Made by a program: the position numbers and the translations under genes. Shown one piece after another: positions 1 to 5,879 of a stretch of DNA of 8,293 nucleotides (its first letter is position 1; each line of letters starts with the position of its first letter). The stretch lies in assembly GCA_900548535.1 (NCBI GenBank), contig URLG01000097.1, forward strand, positions 1 to 8,293. The letters run 5' to 3'. The notes beneath the pieces were generated by a model. The model made no database searches and was not told the DNA's origin. It saw nothing but the letters and a program-made list of their open reading frames with translations. The DNA is from Candidatus Segatella intestinihominis (lineage in GTDB: Bacteria; Bacteroidota; Bacteroidia; Bacteroidales; Bacteroidaceae).

Positions 1-47
<47 letters not shown>

Positions 48-91
48 TTGTAATCCTACATTAGATAGGAGCGTTCCTCTGAATGCGAGTG

Positions 92-122
92 CAAAGGTAC
101 TACTTTTTTCTGAATTACCAAA
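92..122 (-). promoter_or_regulatory. Bacteroidetes-type promoter for tRNA-Gly
   Basis: On the minus strand a TTTG (-33 element, window 122-119) is followed after 19 nt by TACCTTTG (-7 element, window 99-92). This fits the TTTG...TAnnTTTG consensus of the Bacteroidetes primary sigma factor. Transcription would start around position 85, leaving a leader of roughly 38 nt before the mature tRNA 5' end at 47. This is the best-matching promoter in the window, as expected for a stable RNA gene. Confidence 0.75.
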
Positions 123-144
123 CTTTTCGGGCTTTTTTTTCAAG

Positions 145-186
145 AAAAATGCACATTTTGCCTATTTTTTGTGGCAAAACATGCAT
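145..186 (-). terminator. Rho-independent terminator downstream of nspC
   Basis: On the minus strand, ATGCATGTTTTGCC (186-173) pairs with GGCAAAATGTGCAT (162-149) across a 10-nt loop, giving a 14-bp stem that includes two G-U pairs. It is followed by TTTTCTTG. On the plus strand the same two positions become C-A mismatches, so the hairpin is better in minus-strand RNA. That fits termination of nspC, whose stop codon is about 57 nt upstream, before the tRNA promoter. Confidence 0.75.
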
Positions 187-242
187 TTTCCTGCCTTTTT
201 CTATCCCTTTTGCTCATTTTTTAGCTTAACGAAGCTGCCTAT

Positions 243-1418
243 CTAATCCATCCTGCTCTTGTAATCTTCGTATCCAAATTCTCGCAAAATCTCCAATTCT
301 CCATCCAAATGTACGATTCCGATAGCAGGATGGGTGATACCATTAAAGGTATTTGTCTTGACCGTGGTATAATGGAGCATATCTTCGAATATGACATTCT
401 CACCGATTTCGAGTTGATGATCAAAACGCCAATAGCCCATAAAGTCGCCACTCAAGCAACTATTTCCACCTATTCTATAGATATGCTCACCAGCTGGAGC
501 CTGCATCGGGTCTTCCACCTCTAAAGTTTCAGCATTTCTGATAGCTGGCATATATGGTATTTCCAAACAATCAGGCATGTGGCAAGTGAAGCTGGCATTA
601 ACAATGGCGGTACGAATGCCCTTGTCCTCTACCACATCCACCACCTGAGCAACCAAAGGTCCCGTTTGCCAAGCGAAAGCACTACCTGGCTCCATGATGA
701 CCTGCAAATGGGGATAACGAGCATGAAATTCCTTTAATATATTAATAAGGTGTAAGACATCATAGTCCTTGCGTGTCATGAGATGACCGCCCCCAAAGTT
801 GATCCACCTGAGTTGAGGAAACCATTTGGAGAACTTCTCCTCTATATGAGCTAAGGTGCGTTCAAATACATCTGCCCCACTCTCACAATGGCAATGACAA
901 TGGAACCCCTCTATGTCGGATGGCAATACTTCGGGCAACTTGTCTGCCGAAACGCCAAATCTAGTACCTGGCGCACATGGATTATACAACAAGGTCTCCA
1001 CCTCTGAATATTCTGGATTGACTCTCAATCCCAACTTCACATCAGGATTTACCTTTCGTGCCCACTCATGATAACGCGCATACTGCGACAGAGAATTAAA
1101 AGTGAGATGACTGGAACATCTAGCTATCTCTTCTATTTCATAATCGGTATAAGCTGGCGAAAAGGTATGCGCTTTGCTACCAAATTCACAATATGCCAAT
1201 TTAGCCTCGCTCAAGGAGCTGGCTGTAGTCGAAGAGATATACTCTCGAAATATAGGAAAAGTTTTCCAGAGAGCATACGCCTTGAAGGCAAGAATAACCT
1301 CCACATTCGCCTCTCGAGACACCTCCTGAATGAGGGTCAGATTGCGACGCAAGCGTTCTTCCTCCAAAACGTAAATTGGACGATGAATCTCATTAAAATT
1401 CGCTAAATTTACTTTCAT
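243..1418 (-). CDS. nspC: Carboxynorspermidine/carboxyspermidine decarboxylase (NspC)
   Basis: 391-aa cytosolic PLP enzyme that decarboxylates carboxy(nor)spermidine to (nor)spermidine, the last step of the polyamine route many gut Bacteroidetes use instead of the S-adenosylmethionine decarboxylase route. It has the alanine-racemase/group IV decarboxylase fold: a PLP-lysine motif AFKAYALW near residues 44-51 (K46), the glycine-rich phosphate loop NFGGGH around 207-212, EPGSAFAW at 243-250, a conserved-looking Cys in GGNSCLSGD around 317-325, and TVKTNTFNG near 352-360. Length is typical for NspC. The ATG at 1418 is chosen because the protein then begins MKVNLANFNEIHRPIYVLEE, at the usual family N-terminus. 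The open frame continues upstream to 1667, but that would run through its own promoter and into the opposing gene. The partner carboxyspermidine dehydrogenase gene is not in the window. In Bacteroidetes the product is probably spermidine; this is inference from the lineage. Confidence 0.93.
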   Translation of the reverse strand: MKVNLANFNEIHRPIYVLEEERLRRNLTLIQEVSREANVEVILAFKAYALWKTFPIFREYISSTTASSLSEAKLAYCEFGSKAHTFSPAYTDYEIEEIARCSSHLTFNSLSQYARYHEWARKVNPDVKLGLRVNPEYSEVETLLYNPCAPGTRFGVSADKLPEVLPSDIEGFHCHCHCESGADVFERTLAHIEEKFSKWFPQLRWINFGGGHLMTRKDYDVLHLINILKEFHARYPHLQVIMEPGSAFAWQTGPLVAQVVDVVEDKGIRTAIVNASFTCHMPDCLEIPYMPAIRNAETLEVEDPMQAPAGEHIYRIGGNSCLSGDFMGYWRFDHQLEIGENVIFEDMLHYTTVKTNTFNGITHPAIGIVHLDGELEILREFGYEDYKSRMD

Positions 1419-1445
1419 AACTTGATAAATATTAATTTTATGGTG

Positions 1446-1453
1446 CAAAGATA
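1446..1453 (-). promoter_or_regulatory. Probable -7 element of the nspC promoter
   Basis: The minus strand reads TATCTTTG here, a match to the TAnnTTTG -7 consensus, followed by CACC and an A/T-rich leader of about 20 nt to the nspC ATG at 1418. No clear TTG/TTTG -33 element is seen about 20 nt upstream, so the promoter is weak or uses another upstream contact. It lies only some 40 nt from the -7 box of the divergent gene. Confidence 0.55.
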
Positions 1454-1473
1454 GCTTTTTATCCCGAATATAA

Positions 1474-1504
1474 TTGCTAGTTTGGTATTTTTTTAATACT
1501 TTTG
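1474..1504 (+). promoter_or_regulatory. Promoter of the ThiE-like gene (and probably prs)
   Basis: TTG at 1474-1476 and TACTTTTG at 1497-1504 are separated by 20 nt, in good agreement with the Bacteroidetes -33/-7 consensus. Transcription would start near 1510, leaving only about 15-20 nt of leader before the ATG at 1528. The site excludes use of the longer in-frame start upstream of 1528. Confidence 0.65.
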
Positions 1505-1527
1505 CAACAGAAAAAAGCATTTTTACG

Positions 1528-2136
1528 ATGAAATTAGCAATAATGACCAAATCCACATTCTTTGTGGAAGAAGATAAGATACTAGCTTCGCTCTTCGACG
1601 AGGGCATGGACAACCTGCATCTTTTCAAGCCAGGTTCCTCCCCTATGTTCGCCGAGCGACTGCTCACTCTTTTGCCAGAAGACTACTTGCGCAAGGTGAC
1701 AGTCCATGATCATTACTACCTGAAACAGGAGTATGACTTGGCTGGCATTCATATTGACGACCCACTGGCGCCAGTGCCTGATGGCTACAAGGGAAAATAC
1801 AGCAGGACTTGCACAGAATTGTCCATGCTCAAGGAGATGAAGAAGAAATCCAACTATGTTTTTCTGAAGAACATCTTCGACTGCATCGAGTTTAAAGACG
1901 AGAAAGCTTCATTCAGCCTGCAACAATTGGAAGCAGCAGCTAAAGCTGGGTTGATCGACAAGAAGGTATATGCCCTGGGCGGTATGAGCCTGGAGAATCT
2001 CAAGATGGCAAAAGATCTGGGATTTGGAGGTGTGGTGATATGTGGCGACTTATGGAATCGTTTCGACATCCACAACGAACGAGACTTCAAGGAACTCATC
2101 CAGCACTTCGAGAAGTTGAGAAAAGCCATCAGCTAA
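1528..2136 (+). CDS. ThiE/TenI-like (thiamine phosphate synthase superfamily) protein
   Basis: 202-aa soluble protein resembling the TIM-barrel thiamine phosphate synthase/TenI superfamily. Family-like landmarks are LHLFKPGSS (30-38, where ThiE has its QxRxK strand), VHDHY (59-63, the ThiE INDR region), GIHIDD (73-78, the ThiE GVHLGQ region), VYALGGM (147-153, the ThiE ALGGI strand) and GFGGVVICGDLW (165-176, the phosphate-binding end). Several residues ThiE uses look changed: the R of RxK is F, the N of INDR is H, and GQ after the HL strand is DD. True thiamine phosphate synthase activity is therefore uncertain, and it may be a paralogue of another function. No other thiamine gene is nearby. 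The start at 1528 follows a promoter at 1474-1504; the in-frame extension upstream overlaps that promoter. prs follows after 64 nt on the same strand. Superfamily placement is fairly sure, function is not. Confidence 0.75.
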   Translation: MKLAIMTKSTFFVEEDKILASLFDEGMDNLHLFKPGSSPMFAERLLTLLPEDYLRKVTVHDHYYLKQEYDLAGIHIDDPLAPVPDGYKGKYSRTCTELSMLKEMKKKSNYVFLKNIFDCIEFKDEKASFSLQQLEAAAKAGLIDKKVYALGGMSLENLKMAKDLGFGGVVICGDLWNRFDIHNERDFKELIQHFEKLRKAIS

Positions 2137-2200
2137 TCTCTCACCTTCGCTTAGTAATGATAAGAAATAACTATATTAATACATATAAACACGAAAGAAA

Positions 2201-3139
2201 ATGAGTGACAAGAACTCTTTTTTGGTATTCTCAGGTACTAACTCGAGATACCTTGCAGAGAAAATCTGCGCTAGTTTAGGTTGCCCACTGGGTAATTTGG
2301 TTGTAACCAAGTTCTCTGATGGTGAGTTTGGCGTTTCTTTTGAGGAATCTATCCGTGGTCGCGATGTATTCCTCGTACAGAGCACCTTCCCTAATTCAGA
2401 CAACTTGATGGAGTTGCTGTTGATGATTGATGCAGCCAAGCGTGCTTCTGCCCGCCAGATCATCGCCGTAGTGCCTTACTTCGGTTGGGCTCGCCAGGAT
2501 CGCAAGGACAAACCACGTGTCAGCATCGGTGCTAAGTTGGTAGCCGACTTGCTCAGCGTTGCTGGTATCGACCGTCTCATCACCATGGACCTCCATGCTG
2601 ACCAGATTCAGGGTTTCTTCGATGTTCCAGTGGACCATCTCTATGCTTCAGGTGTCATCTTGCCTTACTTGCAGAGCTTGCGCTTGAAGGATATGGTCAT
2701 CGCTTCTCCTGACGTAGGTGGTTCTAAGCGTGCCAACACTTACGCTAAGTACTTCGGTTGCCCACTCGTACTCTGCAACAAGACTCGTGCCCGTGCCAAT
2801 GTGGTTGCCAGTATGCAGATTATCGGTGACGTGAAGGACAAGAACGTTGTCATTATCGACGATATGGTAGACACCGCCGGTACCATTACCAAGGCTGCCG
2901 ACATCATGAAGGAGGCTGGTGCCAAGACCGTTCGTGCTTGCGCTTCTCACTGTGTGATGAGTGGTCCAGCTTCTGAGCGTGTACAGGCTTCAGCCCTTGA
3001 GGAGATTGTATTCACCGACTCAATCCCTTACACCAACCGTTGCGCAAAGGTTAAGCAGATCTCTATCGCAGATATGTTTGCCGAGACCATTCGCCGTGTA
3101 GAAGAGAACGAGAGTATCTCTGACCAGTATTTGGTATAA
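2201..3139 (+). CDS. prs: Ribose-phosphate pyrophosphokinase (PRPP synthetase)
   Basis: 312-aa cytosolic enzyme making PRPP from ribose 5-phosphate and ATP, feeding purine, pyrimidine, histidine, tryptophan and NAD synthesis. It is a full-length class I enzyme (family about 310-320 aa). Visible motifs: FSGTNSRYLAEKI near the N-terminus, the ATP-binding segment WARQDRK (96-102), MDLHADQIQGFF (129-140), PDVGGSKRA (170-178), the flexible-loop basic patch NKTRARAN (193-200), and the ribose-phosphate loop VVIIDDMVDTAGTITKA (216-232). The WARQDRK tryptophan replaces a tyrosine common in other bacteria. Codon use is strongly biased to GGT, CGT and GCT-type codons, suggesting high expression. The ATG follows an A-rich leader without a Shine-Dalgarno site. 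No TAnnTTTG box is evident in the 64-nt gap upstream, so transcription probably includes the promoter of the ThiE-like gene. It ends at a strong bidirectional terminator. Confidence 0.98.
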   Translation: MSDKNSFLVFSGTNSRYLAEKICASLGCPLGNLVVTKFSDGEFGVSFEESIRGRDVFLVQSTFPNSDNLMELLLMIDAAKRASARQIIAVVPYFGWARQDRKDKPRVSIGAKLVADLLSVAGIDRLITMDLHADQIQGFFDVPVDHLYASGVILPYLQSLRLKDMVIASPDVGGSKRANTYAKYFGCPLVLCNKTRARANVVASMQIIGDVKDKNVVIIDDMVDTAGTITKAADIMKEAGAKTVRACASHCVMSGPASERVQASALEEIVFTDSIPYTNRCAKVKQISIADMFAETIRRVEENESISDQYLV

Positions 3140-3159
3140 CATACAGAATACATACTATA

Positions 3160-3199
3160 AAAAAGGAGTCATTCTCAATCGTGAGAATGACTCCTTTTT
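3160..3199. terminator. Bidirectional Rho-independent terminator between convergent prs and glgP
   Basis: A perfect 18-bp inverted repeat: AAAAAGGAGTCATTCTCA (3160-3177), loop ATCG, then its complement (3182-3199). The plus strand ends the stem in TTTTT, and the minus strand does the same because of the A run at the left edge. It lies 20 nt after the prs stop and so ends prs. It can also stop transcripts arriving from the glycogen operon that pass the hairpin at 3219-3252. Confidence 0.9.
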
Positions 3200-3218
3200 C
3201 TGTAAACATACGAATCAG

Positions 3219-3252
3219 AAAAATCCCACACCTCCTTGCGAGATGTGGGATT
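3219..3252 (-). terminator. Terminator of the glycogen operon (after glgP)
   Basis: On the minus strand, AATCCCACA (3252-3244) pairs with TGTGGGATT (3230-3222). The stem extends by three more pairs (CTC/GAG) after one mismatch around a CTTGC-type loop, and is followed by TTTTTC. It starts about 30 nt downstream of the glgP stop codon at 3283. Confidence 0.8.
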
Positions 3253-3282
3253 AAATATATGATGCGAATTGTCGCTATCGTA

Positions 3283-5841
3283 TTAGTCCAACCACTTAAC
3301 GTAGCAGAAGTCCTGACGATGTGGCAACTTATCGTTCTTAGGATACATACGAACACCGGTCTTGAATGAACCTGCGTTAACTGGCTCAATCTCTGCCTCG
3401 AATGTATAATTGTTACCCTCGTGACCAACAACCTTGAATGGATAAACAGCATAAATCTGCTTACCATCCTCTGGCTGATCCTTCAATACTACAAGCTCCA
3501 AGCCGATAGCATCGTTCAAGCCCTGCTCGTCGATAACATACTGAACCTTGATCTTCTGGCCAGTCTCAGCTGCCATCAACATGCAGTCATCCTTAGATAC
3601 TACACGGATACCATCCCAACGCTCAGCTACCTGCTCCTTCCAGAGAGCAATCTCCTTAGCCTCTGCGAAGTCTTTAGCGCTCAACTTCTTGAAGCGAGCA
3701 GCCTCCTTGTTGTAGAACTTATCATAGTAGTCATCCAACTGACGCTTCATAGTGTAGTGAGGAGCGATAGTAGCGATAGAGTTCTTTACTACCTGGATCC
3801 ACTCCTTGCTGAAGCCTTCCTTGTTCTTGTTGTAGTACATTGGGATGATGTCGTTCTCCAAGAGGTTGTAGATAGTAGCAGCATCGAGCTGATCCTGGTA
3901 ACCCTGGTTCTGGTATGTACGCTTCTCAGGAAGAGCCCAACCAGCACCCTCACGGTAACCTTCTACCCACCAACCATCAAGTACAGAGAGGTTGACAACA
4001 CCATTCATCTCAGCCTTCTCGCCTGATGTACCAGAAGCCTCCAATGGACGAGTAGGAGTATTCATCCAAATATCAACACCAGAAACCAAGCGGCGAGCCA
4101 ATGTCATATCATAGTCCTCCAAGAAGATAATCTTGCCGAGGAACTCAGGACGCTGAGAAATCTCGAAGATCTTCTTGATCAAGCCCTGACCTGCACCATC
4201 AGCTGGGTGAGCCTTACCTGAGAAGAAGAACAATACTGGATGCTCTGGGTCGTTAACGATCTTAGACAAGCGATCCAAGTCGGTGAAGAGCAAGTGAGCA
4301 CGCTTGTAAGTAGCGAAACGACGGCAGAAACCAATCATCAAAGCGTTAGGGTTGATGCGCTCCAAGAGAGATACTACACGAGCTGGGTCACCCTGGTTCT
4401 TCAACCATGTCTCTGCAAACTTCTCACGGATATAAGCTACGAGCTTCTTCTTCAAAGTCATACGAGTATTCCAGATTTCCTCGTCTGAAACCTTGTAGAT
4501 GGCATGCCAGATTTCCTCGTTGCTCTGGTCTTTCATGAAGTTCTTGTCGAAGTATGTATCATAGAGTTTACGCCACTCTGTAGCTGTCCATGTAGGGAAG
4601 TGAACACCATTGGTAACATAGCCTACGTGGTTCTCCTCAGGGAAGTAACCCTTCCAAATGTTAGAGAACATCTGCTGGCTAACCCAACCGTGGAGCTTAC
4701 TTACACCATTAACCTCCTGGCAAGTGTTGCAAGCGAAGGTAGAGAGGCAGAAACGCTCGTTGTGATCGTCAGCATTCTCACGACCCATACCGATGAACTC
4801 ATCCCAAGAGATGCCAAGGCGCTGTGGATAGCCACCCATGTACTTGCCGAAGAGAGCCTCGTCGAAATAGTCGTGACCAGCTGGCACTGGAGTATGAACA
4901 GTATAGAGAGAAGAAGCACGAACCAACTCAAGAGCCTGGTTGAAGTTCAAGCCATCCTCCTCGATGTAATCGCAGAGACGCTGCAAGTTGCAGAGAGCAG
5001 CATGACCCTCGTTGCAGTGGTAGATATCCTTCTTGATACCCATCTTCTTGAGTGCGAGCATACCACCGATACCGAGCAAAATCTCCTGCTTCAAGCGATT
5101 CTCCCAGTCACCACCATAGAGAGAGTGAGTGATAGGACGATCGAACTCTGAGTTCATATCATTATCAGTATCAAGGAGATACAACTTGATACGACCAACG
5201 TTCATCTGCCATACGTATGCATGTACCTGATAGTTAGTGTAAGGTACATCAACTACCATAGGATAACCATTCTCATCATATACTCGCTCGATAGGGAGAG
5301 AGTTGAAGTTCTGAGCATCATAGTTAGCAATCTGCTGACCATCCATGCTCAAAGACTGCTTGAAGTAACCAAAACGATAAAGGAAACCTACTGCGCAGAG
5401 ATCCACGTTGCTATCAGAAGCCTCCTTCAAGTAGTCACCAGCAAGCATACCAAGACCACCAGAGTAGATTTTAACCACCTGGTTGATACCATACTCCATA
5501 CAGAAGTAAGCTACAGATGGGCGCTTAGCGTTAGGCTTCACATCCATGTAGTCACGGAACATCTTGTAAACGTTCTTCACCTTAGCCATAGTCTCCTTAT
5601 CCTTAACGATGGCTTCCTTGCGGTCGTAGCTCAAACGCTCCAAGAGCAATACTGGGTTAGCGTTAACCTTCTCATACAAGTCAGGATCAAGGCTCTTGAA
5701 CAAGTCACGACCCTCGTAGTTCCAGGCCCACCACATATTGTGAGCAATCTCGTCCAAGCACTTCAACTCCTTAGGAAGGCTAGACTTAATAGTTGTCTCC
5801 TTCCATTGAGGAGCATTTGTGTAATCTGCTTTAATTTTCAT
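3283..5841 (-). CDS. glgP: Alpha-glucan (glycogen) phosphorylase, GT35, DUF3417-type
   Basis: 852-aa cytosolic PLP enzyme that removes glucose from glycogen/alpha-1,4-glucan ends by phosphorolysis, giving glucose 1-phosphate. It belongs to the shorter alpha-glucan phosphorylase branch (TIGR02094-like), with an N-terminal DUF3417-type segment (about 1-100: LDEIAHNMWWAWN, DPDLYEKVNANP). The catalytic core shows AYFCMEYGIN (111-120), YSGGLGMLAGDYLKEASD (126-143), HCNEGHAAL (275-283), VTNGVHFPTW (409-418), RRFATYKRA (507-515), FSGKAHPAD (540-548) and the PLP-lysine motif EASGTSGEKAEMNG (601-614, K609 predicted). Residues about 740-852 form a separate beta-rich C-terminal part. Length is normal for this branch, and it lacks the N-terminal regulatory extension of animal phosphorylases. 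The ATG at 5841 lies 38 nt after the stop of the GT3 synthase, with no promoter box in the gap, so the two are almost certainly cotranscribed. Codon use suggests good expression. Confidence 0.95.
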   Translation of the reverse strand: MKIKADYTNAPQWKETTIKSSLPKELKCLDEIAHNMWWAWNYEGRDLFKSLDPDLYEKVNANPVLLLERLSYDRKEAIVKDKETMAKVKNVYKMFRDYMDVKPNAKRPSVAYFCMEYGINQVVKIYSGGLGMLAGDYLKEASDSNVDLCAVGFLYRFGYFKQSLSMDGQQIANYDAQNFNSLPIERVYDENGYPMVVDVPYTNYQVHAYVWQMNVGRIKLYLLDTDNDMNSEFDRPITHSLYGGDWENRLKQEILLGIGGMLALKKMGIKKDIYHCNEGHAALCNLQRLCDYIEEDGLNFNQALELVRASSLYTVHTPVPAGHDYFDEALFGKYMGGYPQRLGISWDEFIGMGRENADDHNERFCLSTFACNTCQEVNGVSKLHGWVSQQMFSNIWKGYFPEENHVGYVTNGVHFPTWTATEWRKLYDTYFDKNFMKDQSNEEIWHAIYKVSDEEIWNTRMTLKKKLVAYIREKFAETWLKNQGDPARVVSLLERINPNALMIGFCRRFATYKRAHLLFTDLDRLSKIVNDPEHPVLFFFSGKAHPADGAGQGLIKKIFEISQRPEFLGKIIFLEDYDMTLARRLVSGVDIWMNTPTRPLEASGTSGEKAEMNGVVNLSVLDGWWVEGYREGAGWALPEKRTYQNQGYQDQLDAATIYNLLENDIIPMYYNKNKEGFSKEWIQVVKNSIATIAPHYTMKRQLDDYYDKFYNKEAARFKKLSAKDFAEAKEIALWKEQVAERWDGIRVVSKDDCMLMAAETGQKIKVQYVIDEQGLNDAIGLELVVLKDQPEDGKQIYAVYPFKVVGHEGNNYTFEAEIEPVNAGSFKTGVRMYPKNDKLPHRQDFCYVKWLD

Positions 5842-5879
5842 TGTCTTATTATATTAAAGTATTATTTATTATCAATATG

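Noticed and set aside
224..240. Small hairpin AGCTT-AACG-AAGCT just downstream of nspC
   Set aside because: Only 5 bp, and in the nspC direction it is followed by A residues rather than a T run. The hairpin at 145-186 is the better terminator.
1474..1527. 18-codon upstream extension of the ThiE-like gene
   Set aside because: It begins inside the promoter (-33 at 1474-1476, -7 at 1497-1504), so it would not be transcribed, and its sequence is unlike the family N-terminus.
1419..1667. 83-codon in-frame upstream extension of nspC
   Set aside because: It runs through the probable nspC -7 box and into the opposing ThiE-like gene. The extension has no family resemblance, while the ATG at 1418 gives the normal NspC start.
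2137..2200. Possible separate prs promoter or riboswitch in the gap before prs
   Set aside because: No TAnnTTTG box, TTG element or convincing structured RNA is seen in these 64 A/T-rich bases, and the gap is too short for known riboswitch classes that would suit prs.
4467..4521. Near-repeat CAGATTTCCTCGT at about 4472 and 4508
   Set aside because: It encodes two EEIW turns in consecutive helices of glgP (around residues 442-457) and is explained by the protein sequence, not by a DNA repeat element.
4504..5151. Open frames of 200-230 codons opposite glgP (also 3421-4026 and 5221-5925)
   Set aside because: They lie wholly or mainly within a well-supported glgP gene on the other strand. They persist because biased codons rarely give antisense stops, and their hydrophobic Leu/Val/Thr-rich composition is typical of such shadows.
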